A stretch of 7,931 bases of DNA from Lachnospiraceae bacterium UBA3638 (GCA_002373595.1 DFKT01000018.1:1-7931); one strand, 5' to 3'. Shown: positions 1 to 6,737, counted from the stretch's first letter. Notes: generated by a model not told the origin, from the letters alone. A program made the numbers and translations.

Positions 1-391
1 GTACCGAGCCGTGGAGTTCATATACAGTCTTGCTTCCGGCAGCCTGATGGAGACCGTCGATATTCTGCGTGACTACTGCGCGGAGCTTTCCTGCTTTCTC
101 GAGCTCGGCAAGCTTGAGGTGTGCTTTGTTTGGCTGAGCAGTGGCGCAGAGCATCTTGTCACGATAGAATCTGTAGAATTCCTCACGGTTTCTCATATAG
201 AAAGTATGACTGAGTATCGTCTCCGGAGGATAATCATATTTTTGGTTATAGAGTCCGTCGACACTTCTGAAATCCGGGATGCCGCTCTCTGTCGATACTC
301 CTGCACCTCCGAAGAATACAATATTGTCAAACTTATTTACGTATTCATTCAGCTTGGCGATCTTTTCTTCATAAGTCATTTCTGCACTCAT
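1..391 (-). CDS. Sir2-family NAD-dependent protein deacylase (sirtuin), 5' part, cut by window edge
   Basis: The first 130 residues of a cytoplasmic sirtuin, which removes acyl groups from lysines using NAD+ and releases nicotinamide and O-acyl-ADP-ribose. Visible motifs are the NAD-binding loop GGAGVSTESGIPDFR (residues 28-42), TQNIDGLHQ (108-116; Asn110 and Asp112) and the catalytic histidine in ELHGS (His127). The reading frame runs off base 1, so the zinc-binding cysteines and the C-terminal Rossmann half are not visible; about half of a typical 240-residue protein is present. The segment FYRFYR (72-77) has Tyr where CobB/SIRT5-type desuccinylases have the Arg of their Y-x-x-R motif, so deacetylation is the likelier activity (inference). 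The ATG at 391 is chosen over the ATG at 379 because AAAGGAGG (398-405) sits 6 bases upstream. It is co-directional with glgCD but separated from it by a terminator. I see no convincing promoter of its own in the 45 bases between terminator and start, so read-through may feed it. Confidence 0.93.
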   Translation of the reverse strand, partial: MSAEMTYEEKIAKLNEYVNKFDNIVFFGGAGVSTESGIPDFRSVDGLYNQKYDYPPETILSHTFYMRNREEFYRFYRDKMLCATAQPNKAHLKLAELEKAGKLRAVVTQNIDGLHQAAGSKTVYELHGSV

Positions 392-435
392 TCGGATCCT
401 CCTTTCAAAAGTAAAGCTTACAGCCGGTCATTCAG

Positions 436-473
436 AAAAATACAGAGCGCCGGCAGATATCCGGCGCCCTGTA
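436..473 (-). terminator. Intrinsic terminator of the glgC-glgD operon
   Basis: Arms 441-453 and 461-473 pair over 13 positions: 5 bp (TACAG/CTGTA), one A-C mismatch, then 7 bp of pure GC (GCGCCGG/CCGGCGC) around a 7-base loop. On the minus strand the stem is followed by five T (plus-strand A 436-440). It starts 13 bases after the glgD stop codon and precedes the sirtuin start, so it separates the two minus-strand units. Confidence 0.85.
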
Positions 474-485
474 CAAAACAGCAGC

Positions 486-1634
486 TTAAATAGTCTTAAA
501 TGCAGGTACAAAAATGGGGAAGGTGCTGTCTCCCTTTAAGGTCTTGCCTGCGGTGATGGATACATTCTTGTCAGAAATGATGTAGTCGATCTCACAGTTT
601 CCTGCGATCGTCGTATCCTGCATGATGATACTGTTGCGGATCTTGGTTCCCTTTCCGACCTTGACTCCTCTGAAGAGGATGCAGTTCTCGATGTCACCCT
701 CTATTACGCAACCGTCGGCAACCATGCAGTTCTTAACTTTGGATCCGCCGATGTAGCGAGTCGGGTTGTCATCACGTACTGTCGTATAGATGGGATTGGG
801 TGCAAACAGTGCATCGAGGTTTGCGGGATCGAGCAGCTTCATATTCTCGTTGAAGTAGCTGACCATATCGGTGATACGTGCAGTGTATCCATTGTAAGCG
901 TATCCGAATATCTTCATGCTGTCGAGCACGGGTGAAAGGATATCACGCTCGAAGTAAACATTTCCGCTCGCATATGCCTTCTCGATCATGCTGATGAGAA
1001 GAGTGCGCTCTACGAGGTAGAGGTTCATCGAGAGGTTCTGAGGACCGTACTCCTTGGAGTTGGTCTGGATCTCCCTGATGCGTCCCGAGTCGTCAATATT
1101 GAGAGTGTAGTAGAGGTCGGTCGTCTGGGTGGCCTGGAGATTCATGAATCCGTAAGGGATGGGCTCATTCGTGTACGCGATGGTTACATCCGCTCCGGTC
1201 GCCTCATGCTCTGCGATCATCGCTTTGTAATTGAAGTTGCAGACGATGTTTGAATCGGTGAGGAATACATATTTCTCTTTCTGCTGCTTCAGGAACTCGA
1301 TGATGCTCGCGATAGCTTCGACACGTCCGTTGTATACTTTGATATTTTTCTCAGCATAGGGAGGGACGATGTTAAGTCCGCCGTTCTTGCGGGAGAGATC
1401 CCACGCACGTCCGGCACCGAGGTGTCTCATGAGAGAGCGGTAATTCTTACGGACGATGACGGTGATATTGCTGATGCCGTTGTTTACCAGACCCGAGAGT
1501 ATGAAGTCCACGAGACGGTATCTGCTGGCGAAAGGAATGGATGCCATGAGTCTCTCATTGACCAGGCTCCTTACCTCATTGTCGTAACTGTTGGGGAAGA
1601 TAATGGCTAATGCGTCCTGATTGTTGTTCAGCAT
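486..1634 (-). CDS. glgD: GlgD, non-catalytic or regulatory ADP-glucose pyrophosphorylase subunit
   Basis: 382 residues, full length for GlgD. It has a nucleotidyltransferase-like fold at the N-terminus (about 1-240) and hexapeptide left-handed beta-helix repeats at the C-terminus (about 290-370). It follows GlgC in general layout ([17 protein letters not shown] at 38-54; WDLSRKNGG 78-86; PPY 91-93). The signature GGxGxRLxxLT loop is gone, replaced by [14 protein letters not shown] (13-26). The catalytic Asp of the GlgC GDQ motif aligns with Ser128 in LTDSNIV (125-131), and no FxEKP glucose-1-phosphate motif is seen. Known GlgD proteins of Firmicutes are poorly active alone and raise activity when paired with GlgC, so the role here is inferred to be a heteromer partner for glycogen synthesis in the cytoplasm. 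The start codon lies inside the end of glgC (7-base overlap), and AAGGAGG (1645-1651) lies 10 bases upstream, so translation is probably coupled and stoichiometric. Confidence 0.95.
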   Translation of the reverse strand: MLNNNQDALAIIFPNSYDNEVRSLVNERLMASIPFASRYRLVDFILSGLVNNGISNITVIVRKNYRSLMRHLGAGRAWDLSRKNGGLNIVPPYAEKNIKVYNGRVEAIASIIEFLKQQKEKYVFLTDSNIVCNFNYKAMIAEHEATGADVTIAYTNEPIPYGFMNLQATQTTDLYYTLNIDDSGRIREIQTNSKEYGPQNLSMNLYLVERTLLISMIEKAYASGNVYFERDILSPVLDSMKIFGYAYNGYTARITDMVSYFNENMKLLDPANLDALFAPNPIYTTVRDDNPTRYIGGSKVKNCMVADGCVIEGDIENCILFRGVKVGKGTKIRNSIIMQDTTIAGNCEIDYIISDKNVSITAGKTLKGDSTFPIFVPAFKTI

Positions 1635-2836
1635 TGTGATTCGCCCTCCTTTACATCGGTTTTGATCATGGCTTTCGGACCGATAACGGCGCGGGCACCG
1701 ATCTTGACATTCGAGCCGACCGTTGCGACATCCTTCGATTCGCCTTTGGGCATCTCACCTACTACGGCATTTTCGCCGATCTCAACATTTTCTGCTATGA
1801 TGCAGTGACTTACCTTGGCACCGGCCTTGATGGTCGTGCCGCTCATTACTACTGCGTCCTCAACGACAGCACCTTCCTCAACCTTAACGCCTGCGAAGAG
1901 GATTGAGTGTCTTACTGTTCCGCCGATGCGGCATCCGTCGGTGATAAGGGCGTTGTCTATGATCGCATTGTTACCTACGGTATGTCCGGGCATTCCGCTG
2001 TTGCGGCTGTAGATCTTCCAGTCGTCATCAAAGAGGTTTATACCGCTATGCTCGGGATCGAGGATCTCCATATTTGCCTCCCAAAGAGAGGATATGGTTC
2101 CTACATCCTTCCAGTAGCCGTTGAAGTGATAAGCATACATCCTGCGATTGTCACGAAGAAGAGCAGGGATGATATCATTTCCGAAATCGTTGGAGGACTC
2201 GGGATTGGCCTCGTCTTCTGTGAGGTACTTCTCGAGTACATCCCAGTTAAATATGTAGATACCCATGGAAGCAAGGTTTGACTTGGGCTCCTTGGGCTTC
2301 TCCTGGAATTCCGTTATGCGGTCATTGGCATCAGCAACCATGAGACCGAAGCGGGAAGCTTCATCCCAGGGTACTTCCATGACTGCTACAGAGAACTCTG
2401 CATCTTTGGATTTATGGAACTGAAGGAAATCGTTATAGTCCTGCTTGCATATCTGATCGCCCGAGAGGATGATGACATATTCGGGATCATATCTGCGGAG
2501 GAATGAAAGATTCTGGTAGATAGCGTTAGCCGTTCCCTTATACCAGTCGGAACCTGATGCCTGCTGGTAAGGAGGAAGTACATGTGCGCCGCCGTAGAGT
2601 CGATCGAGGTCCCAAGGCTGTCCGTGACCAATGTACTCGTTAAGGACAAGGGGCTGATACTGAGTCAGGATACCGACCGTATCGATGCCGGAGTTGACGC
2701 AGTTCGAAAGCGGGAAGTCGATGATACGGTATTTTCCGCCGAAAGGAACTGCAGGTTTGGCCAGCTTGTCTGTCAGGGCATAGAGTCTCGAACCCTGACC
2801 GCCGGCCAGAATCATTGCAACCATTTCTTTTGCCAT
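1628..2836 (-). CDS. glgC: Glucose-1-phosphate adenylyltransferase (ADP-glucose pyrophosphorylase), GlgC
   Basis: It makes ADP-glucose and pyrophosphate from ATP and glucose-1-phosphate, the committed step of bacterial glycogen synthesis. At 402 residues it has a normal length. Visible motifs are the nucleotide loop [11 protein letters not shown] (12-22), [15 protein letters not shown] (27-41), the [16 protein letters not shown] segment (75-90), catalytic Asp127 in [13 protein letters not shown] (176-180) with the glucose-1-phosphate-binding Lys179, and ASMGIYIF (188-195). About 290-395 is a hexapeptide beta-helix, the usual oligomerisation and allosteric half. The start is supported by AAGGGAG (2845-2851) 8 bases upstream. 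It is first in a two-gene operon with glgD. No glgA, glgB or glgP lies in the window, so the rest of the pathway is elsewhere. The 5' region carries a promoter and an inverted repeat. Confidence 0.97.
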   Translation of the reverse strand: MAKEMVAMILAGGQGSRLYALTDKLAKPAVPFGGKYRIIDFPLSNCVNSGIDTVGILTQYQPLVLNEYIGHGQPWDLDRLYGGAHVLPPYQQASGSDWYKGTANAIYQNLSFLRRYDPEYVIILSGDQICKQDYNDFLQFHKSKDAEFSVAVMEVPWDEASRFGLMVADANDRITEFQEKPKEPKSNLASMGIYIFNWDVLEKYLTEDEANPESSNDFGNDIIPALLRDNRRMYAYHFNGYWKDVGTISSLWEANMEILDPEHSGINLFDDDWKIYSRNSGMPGHTVGNNAIIDNALITDGCRIGGTVRHSILFAGVKVEEGAVVEDAVVMSGTTIKAGAKVSHCIIAENVEIGENAVVGEMPKGESKDVATVGSNVKIGARAVIGPKAMIKTDVKEGESQC

Positions 2837-2861
2837 AGCAATTTCTCCCTTTTAGGTTTCT

Positions 2862-2892
2862 TACTTTTTGTGAAAAATATACTCAAAAAGTA
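2862..2892. repeat. 9-bp perfect inverted repeat at the predicted glgC transcript start
   Basis: TACTTTTTG (2862-2870) and its exact reverse complement CAAAAAGTA (2884-2892) are separated by 13 bases, so the half-site centres are 22 bp apart, close to two helical turns. The repeat lies just downstream of the glgC -10 box and reaches the predicted +1 (about 2891). It has no T tract after it on the minus strand, so it is not a terminator for that strand, and no plus-strand gene ends here. It could be an operator for a dimeric regulator or a 5' mRNA stem-loop. The repeat itself is seen; the role is inference. Confidence 0.5.
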
Positions 2893-2897
2893 GAAAT

Positions 2898-2926
2898 ATT
2901 TTACCATATTTGTTGAAAATATACAA
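2898..2926 (-). promoter_or_regulatory. Predicted sigma-A-type promoter of glgC-glgD
   Basis: On the minus strand: -35 TTGTAT (2921-2926), a 17-base spacer and -10 TAAAAT (2898-2903), preceded by TGG, which gives an extended -10. The predicted start is near 2891, leaving a leader of about 55 bases before the glgC ATG. The -35 is weak (3 of 6), but the spacing and extended -10 are good. Confidence 0.6.
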
Positions 2927-2993
2927 TAAAATACGCGGAAAAGCATTTTTTTCGTCAGAATCACAAATGAGGATAGTAAATGGCAGATTATGC

Positions 2994-3022
2994 TTGATTT
3001 TGACTGCCCCGTATTGTAAAAT
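2994..3022 (+). promoter_or_regulatory. Predicted promoter of rpsF-ssb-rpsR
   Basis: TTGATT (2994-2999), a 17-base spacer and TAAAAT (3017-3022) give a sigma-A-type promoter with a predicted start near 3029 and a leader of about 60 bases. A second possibility is the extended -10 TGATATATT at 3032-3040, which lacks a good -35 and would shorten the leader to about 45 bases. Both lie upstream of the leader hairpin. Confidence 0.55.
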
Positions 3023-3041
3023 CATAAGCCGTGATATATTT

Positions 3042-3082
3042 TCCTTGCTCGCACCCACTGTGCGGGCCAAAGACCAAAAGGA
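3042..3082 (+). promoter_or_regulatory. rpsF leader hairpin with possible Shine-Dalgarno sequestration
   Basis: GCTCGCAC (3047-3054) pairs with GTGCGGGC (3060-3067) as an 8-bp stem with one U-G pair and the 5-base loop CCACT. Immediately 5' of the stem, TCCTT (3042-3046) is complementary to AAGGA (3078-3082), which is the core of the rpsF ribosome binding site AAGGAGG (3078-3084). The pairing would extend the stem across a 10-base 3' bulge (3068-3077) and hide the site. In many bacteria rpsF leaders are bound by the S6:S18 complex for autoregulation. That family is characterised by a CCG in an internal loop, which I do not find in that position here (a CCG lies upstream at 3029-3031), so assignment to that motif is tentative. 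Confidence 0.4.
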
Positions 3083-3090
3083 GGTAACTT

Positions 3091-3381
3091 ATGAACAAGT
3101 ACGAATTGGCCGTCGTTTTGAGCGCTGCGCTTGATGACGATGGAAGAGCTGCCACATTGGACAAATGTAAGGCTCTGGTTGAGAGATTCGGCGGAAAGAT
3201 CGCTGAAGTGGAAGAGTGGGGCAAGAAGAAGCTTGCTTACGAGATCCAGAAGTCCAAAGAGGGATTCTATTACTTCATCCGCTTCGAGGCTGAGCCGACT
3301 GCTCCCGCAGAGATCGAGTCAAGAGTCCGTATTATGGATGGCGTCATCAGATTCCTGTGCGTTCGTCAGGACGAGGCATAA
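3091..3381 (+). CDS. rpsF: 30S ribosomal protein bS6
   Basis: 96 residues, the usual size for bS6, which binds the central domain of 16S rRNA as a heterodimer with bS18. It begins MNKYELAVVLSAAL and shows the expected alpha/beta pattern, including EEWGKKKLAYEI (41-52), EGFYYFIRFEA (57-67) and the C-terminal MDGVIRFLCVR. The start is supported by AAGGAGG (3078-3084) 6 bases upstream. It is the first gene of the rpsF-ssb-rpsR operon; its stop codon overlaps the ssb ribosome binding site. A hairpin in the leader could mediate feedback by S6:S18. Confidence 0.97.
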   Translation: MNKYELAVVLSAALDDDGRAATLDKCKALVERFGGKIAEVEEWGKKKLAYEIQKSKEGFYYFIRFEAEPTAPAEIESRVRIMDGVIRFLCVRQDEA

Positions 3382-3392
3382 GGAGATAATAT

Positions 3393-3827
3393 ATGAATAA
3401 GGTAATCTTGATGGGTAGACTTACCCGCGACCCCGAAGTAAGAACATCAGCAGGTGCCAGCCAGACTACTATAGGAAGGTTCAGCATCGCCGTAGACAGA
3501 AGATTTAAGCGTGACGGAGAGCCCGATGCGGATTTCTTCAACTGCACTTCTTTCGGCAAGCAGGCTGAGTTCGTTGAGAAGTATCTTCACAAGGGAACCA
3601 AGGTTGTTGTCGTAGGACGTATCCAGAACAACAACTACACCAATAAGGAAGGCCAGCAGGTCAGAGACGTACAGATCATGATCGATGAGATCGAGTTCGC
3701 CGAGAGCAAGAACTCTCAGGGCGGTGGAAACTACGGCGGATCTGATGCAGGTCAGACTTCAGGCGGTGCAGCAGGCGACTTTATGAACATACCTGACGGA
3801 GTCGAAGAAGAATTACCGTTCACTTGA
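3393..3827 (+). CDS. ssb: Single-stranded DNA-binding protein
   Basis: 144 residues. It coats single-stranded DNA as a tetramer during replication, repair and recombination and recruits partner proteins through its acidic C-terminal tip. The OB fold spans about 1-105: MNKVILMGRLTRDPEVR at the start, FSIAVDRRF (30-38), FFNCTSFGKQAEFVEKYL (48-65) and the strand VVVVGRIQ. A Gly/Ser/Gln-rich linker follows (about 107-130), then the acidic tip EEELPFT. The tip is unusual in ending with Thr after the LPF. AAGGAG (3380-3385) overlaps the rpsF stop and lies 7 bases before the ATG. It sits between rpsF and rpsR, as in Bacillus and many Firmicutes. Confidence 0.97.
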   Translation: MNKVILMGRLTRDPEVRTSAGASQTTIGRFSIAVDRRFKRDGEPDADFFNCTSFGKQAEFVEKYLHKGTKVVVVGRIQNNNYTNKEGQQVRDVQIMIDEIEFAESKNSQGGGNYGGSDAGQTSGGAAGDFMNIPDGVEEELPFT

Positions 3828-3844
3828 TTGATTAGGAGGAAACT

Positions 3845-4108
3845 ATGGCTTTTAATAAATCGGAGAGGCCCGAAGGAGCGCCCAGGAAAAAGGGTGGAAT
3901 GCACAAGCGTAAGAAGGTTTGCGTATTCTGCGGAAAAGACAATGTGATCGATTACAAGGATGCTGCAAAGCTCCGCAAGTATATTTCTGAGGGAGGAAAG
4001 ATCCTTCCCCGCCGTATCACCGGAAACTGCGCAAAGCATCAGAGAGAGCTTACCACCGCTATCAAGCGTGCCCGTCAGCTCGCTATCCTGCCTTACGTTC
4101 AGGATTGA
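3845..4108 (+). CDS. rpsR: 30S ribosomal protein bS18, zinc-binding (C+) type
   Basis: 87 residues, the normal bS18 size; it pairs with bS6 on the 16S platform. The basic N-terminal tail (1-24) is followed by [15 protein letters not shown] (25-39), [18 protein letters not shown] (43-60) and [13 protein letters not shown] near the end. Cys26, Cys29, Cys62 and His65 (CVFC and CAKH) form a likely zinc site, unlike E. coli and B. subtilis bS18, which lack it. The start is supported by AGGAGG (3834-3839) 5 bases upstream. It is the last gene of the operon and is followed by a terminator. Confidence 0.97.
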   Translation: MAFNKSERPEGAPRKKGGMHKRKKVCVFCGKDNVIDYKDAAKLRKYISEGGKILPRRITGNCAKHQRELTTAIKRARQLAILPYVQD

Positions 4109-4151
4109 TCACACAACAAAGATTTACAGATTTCAGGAAAGATATCACGTC

Positions 4152-4183
4152 AAAGGAGAAGTCATACGGACTTCTCCTTTTTT
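4152..4183 (+). terminator. Intrinsic terminator after rpsR
   Basis: A perfect 12-bp stem, AAAGGAGAAGTC (4152-4163) with GACTTCTCCTTT (4169-4180), a 5-base loop ATACG, and a T run (4178-4183) followed by CTTT. It ends the rpsF-ssb-rpsR unit 43 bases after the rpsR stop. The T run is only a base away from the -35 region of the next promoter. Confidence 0.9.
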
Positions 4184-4184
4184 C

Positions 4185-4213
4185 TTTAATATGGGTACCG
4201 ACTATGGTATAAT
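4185..4213 (+). promoter_or_regulatory. Extended -10 promoter of gdpP-rplI-dnaB
   Basis: Consensus TATAAT (4208-4213) is preceded by TGG (4205-4207), giving TGGTATAAT, with a weak -35 TTTAAT (4185-4190) at 17-base spacing. The predicted start is A4220, 7 bases past the -10 and only 4 bases before the gdpP ATG. Its place right behind a terminator fits an independent promoter for the second unit. Confidence 0.75.
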
Positions 4214-4223
4214 GTAACGAGTT

Positions 4224-6275
4224 ATGAGTAACAGCAGGATCAAAGTAAAAGGTCATATACGTTCCTTCATGAGGTTCAGCATCTACCTCGGGATACTGCT
4301 TGCGGCGGTCACCGTGGCGATGTTTCTCATCGATGTCAGAGCCGGCATCCTTCTGTCCGCGTTCACGGTATTCTATTTCGCGATAACGCTTACTCTCTAT
4401 TTCTATAATCGTCCCATCATAATGAACGAGCTGGTGAGCTTTGCCACCGAGTATGGGCAGATCCAGAGGAAACTCTTAAGAGAACTGGACATCCCCTATG
4501 TACTCATGGATGAGGATGGCAGGGTAATGTGGACCAACTCCGCATTTGAGAACATCACTCACATATCCAAAGGATATTCAAAACCGATATCGACGCTGCT
4601 TCAGTCCATCACCAAGGACCGTCTGCCCGTAAGTGCGGATGCGCCCACGGCTAATTTCGAGATAGAGTATGAAGGAAGGGATTACACAGCGAACCTTCGC
4701 CGCATATCGCTCAAGGAGATGGCTGAGCACAGCGATATGATCGAGGCGGAAGGATATGAAGGATTCCTCATCGCATGTTTCCTCTTTGATGTGACCGCAC
4801 TTCACATAGCGCTTCAGGAAGTAGATGACCAGAGCCTCTGCGTCGGAATGATCTATCTGGACAACTACGATGAGGCTATGGAGAGTATAGAGGAAGTCAG
4901 ACAGTCCCTGCTTTCCGCACTTATCGATCGTAAGGTCAATAAGTACGTGGCGGGTGTCGACGGTATCTGCCGTAAGATGGAGAAGGATAAGTACCTCGCC
5001 ATCCTGAGAAAGAGATCGGTAGCTCAGCTCCAGGAATCAAAGTTCGAACTTCTCGAGGACATCAAGACCGTCAGCATCGGAAATGAGATGGCAGTCACGA
5101 TCAGTATAGGCCTCGGTGTGGATGGACTCACATATGCGCAGAACTTTGAGTTCGCGAGAAACGCAATAGACCTCGCGCTCGGACGAGGCGGAGATCAGGC
5201 AGTCATCAAGACTCCCGATGCGGTCACCTACTACGGCGGAAAGAGCCAGAGCGTCGAGAAGAATACGAGAGTAAAAGCGAGAGTCAAGGCTCACGCTTTA
5301 CGAGAGATAGTAAACGCCAAGGAAAACGTGCTCGTCATGGGTCACTCCAGACCGGATGCGGATTCGTTCGGAGCAGCGGTCGGTATCTACTGTATGGCGA
5401 GAGCACTTGAAAAGAAAGCATACATAGTACTGGATAATCCGACATCGGACATCCAGCCGCTCATCGATACATTCAAGTCATCACCCGAGTGTGACGATGC
5501 GATCATCTCCGGAGAGACCGCGATAAGTATGGCAGATCAGAATACCGTAGTCATAGTTGTCGATGTCAATAAACCTTCGATAACTGAGTGCCCCGATCTT
5601 CTCAAATACGCGAAGTCGATCGTCGTGCTCGATCATCACAGAGCCGGCAACGAGGTCATCGAGAATGCTACGCTTTCATATGTCGAGCCTTTCGCATCGA
5701 GTGCGTGCGAGATGATTTCGGAAATCCTGCAGTATGTTAAGGACAATGTGCGTATACGCCCTGAGGAGGCTGACTGCCTCTACTCCGGCATCGTGGTCGA
5801 TACCAACAACTTCGTCATAAAGGCCGGCGTCAGGACATTCGAAGCTGCTGCATACTTAAGAAGATGCGGAGCCGATGTAACGAGAGTAAGGAAGATGTTC
5901 CGCGCGGATGCCATCGAATATATGGCAAAGGCGGATACAGTATCGCAGGCTGAGCTCTACAGGGGAAGCTTCGCAATGTCGGTATGCAGAGCGGAGAGAC
6001 TTCCGAATCCGATCGTAACGGGTGCGCAGGCTGCCAACGAGCTTCTCAATATCAGGGGCGTAAAGGCAAGCTTTGTATTTACGGATTACCAGAACAAGAT
6101 AAATGTCAGTGCGAGATCGATAGACGAAGTAAATGTACAGCTCATCATGGAGCGTATCGGTGGCGGCGGACACTTGAATGTAGCGGCTGCCCAGCTCGAG
6201 GATACGACGATCGAGGAAGCTATCGATACCGTAAAGAATACGATAGACGAGCTGCTTGAGAGCGGCGAGCTCTGA
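4224..6275 (+). CDS. gdpP: GdpP-type membrane cyclic-di-AMP phosphodiesterase (DHH/DHHA1)
   Basis: 683 residues, close to the usual 650-670. The family hydrolyses c-di-AMP to 5'-pApA and so affects potassium balance, wall stress and DNA integrity signalling. In order: two membrane helices (about 15-36 and 40-61); a PAS-like region (about 84-190); a degenerate GGDEF-like domain (about 200-330) with no GGDEF active motif, ending in RGGDQAVIK; the DHH domain with GHSRPDADSFG (373-383; His374, Asp378, Asp380), Asp447 in VVDVNKPS, LDHHRAG (469-475) and GIVVDTNNF (522-530; Asp526); and DHHA1 with GGGGH (646-650). All expected metal ligands are present, so it should be active. The ATG at 4224 is the first possible in-frame start, because a TAA lies in frame at 4215-4217; no Shine-Dalgarno precedes it or the next ATG (4269), so it is probably read from a leaderless mRNA. 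It is followed 15 bases later by rplI. Confidence 0.95.
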   Translation: MSNSRIKVKGHIRSFMRFSIYLGILLAAVTVAMFLIDVRAGILLSAFTVFYFAITLTLYFYNRPIIMNELVSFATEYGQIQRKLLRELDIPYVLMDEDGRVMWTNSAFENITHISKGYSKPISTLLQSITKDRLPVSADAPTANFEIEYEGRDYTANLRRISLKEMAEHSDMIEAEGYEGFLIACFLFDVTALHIALQEVDDQSLCVGMIYLDNYDEAMESIEEVRQSLLSALIDRKVNKYVAGVDGICRKMEKDKYLAILRKRSVAQLQESKFELLEDIKTVSIGNEMAVTISIGLGVDGLTYAQNFEFARNAIDLALGRGGDQAVIKTPDAVTYYGGKSQSVEKNTRVKARVKAHALREIVNAKENVLVMGHSRPDADSFGAAVGIYCMARALEKKAYIVLDNPTSDIQPLIDTFKSSPECDDAIISGETAISMADQNTVVIVVDVNKPSITECPDLLKYAKSIVVLDHHRAGNEVIENATLSYVEPFASSACEMISEILQYVKDNVRIRPEEADCLYSGIVVDTNNFVIKAGVRTFEAAAYLRRCGADVTRVRKMFRADAIEYMAKADTVSQAELYRGSFAMSVCRAERLPNPIVTGAQAANELLNIRGVKASFVFTDYQNKINVSARSIDEVNVQLIMERIGGGGHLNVAAAQLEDTTIEEAIDTVKNTIDELLESGEL

Positions 6276-6290
6276 TGTAAGGGGGATATC

Positions 6291-6737
6291 ATGAAGATCA
6301 TACTTCTCAAAGATGAAAAGAAACTCGGCAAAAAGGGAGATCTCATAGAGGCCAGCGACGGATATGCAAGGAACTACATCCTGCCTCAGAAGATAGGTGT
6401 AGAAGCCACTCCCAAGGCTATAAACGATCTCAAACTTCAGAAAGCAAACGAATCCAAGATTGCGGCAGAGCAGCTCGCGGCAGCTAAGGAGCTTGCAGAG
6501 AAACTGGACAAGATCTCTGTCATCACTCATATCAAAGCAGGCGAGAACGGCAAGGCTTTCGGTTCCGTATCATCCAAGGAGATTGCGGAAGCATGCAAAG
6601 CTCAGCACGGACTTGAGATAGACAAGAAAAAGATCGTGCTTCCCGAGCCCTTAAAGGCATTCGGAAGCTTCGACGTAAGCATAAAACTTCATCCCGAAGT
6701 AACGGGAAAACTCAAAGTAAAAGTAGAAGAGGAATAG
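6291..6737 (+). CDS. rplI: 50S ribosomal protein bL9
   Basis: 148 residues, the standard size. bL9 binds 23S rRNA domain V through its N-terminal domain and reaches out from the ribosome with a long helix. The N-terminal signature is clear: MKIILLKDEKKLGKKGD, then DGYARNYILPQKIGVEAT (23-40). A charged Ala/Lys/Glu-rich connecting helix spans about 41-75, and the C-terminal domain (about 76-148) has GKAFGSVSSKEIAEA and a KVKVEEE tail. The ribosome binding site AAGGGGG (6279-6285) lies 5 bases before the ATG. It sits 15 bases after gdpP and 13 before dnaB with no terminator in either gap, so the three are co-transcribed. Confidence 0.97.
   Translation: MKIILLKDEKKLGKKGDLIEASDGYARNYILPQKIGVEATPKAINDLKLQKANESKIAAEQLAAAKELAEKLDKISVITHIKAGENGKAFGSVSSKEIAEACKAQHGLEIDKKKIVLPEPLKAFGSFDVSIKLHPEVTGKLKVKVEEE

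Noticed and set aside
11..493. 160-codon plus-strand open frame at the left edge
   Set aside because: It is the shadow of the sirtuin gene on the minus strand, which shows clear Sir2 motifs, and it runs through the glgD terminator.
1907..2281. 124-codon plus-strand open frame inside glgC
   Set aside because: Antisense to the conserved middle of GlgC; no supported start or domain.
2927..2993. AT-rich stretch with a T run between the two divergent promoters
   Set aside because: I looked for a riboswitch, small RNA or small gene and found no stem, T-tract terminator or ribosome binding site plus ORF that stands up.
3131..3400. 89-codon plus-strand open frame overlapping rpsF in another frame
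   Set aside because: It lies almost wholly inside rpsF; its product is low-complexity Ser/Arg-rich with no ribosome binding site of its own.
4423..5220. Possibility that GdpP carries an active diguanylate cyclase
   Set aside because: The GGDEF-like domain has no intact GGDEF motif at the active position; the GGDQ near residue 322 is at the domain's end and is typical of the GdpP family.
5856..6530. 224-codon open frame on the minus strand across the gdpP/rplI junction
   Set aside because: It is antisense to two well-identified genes, has no recognisable domain, and its openness follows from the codon usage of gdpP and rplI.
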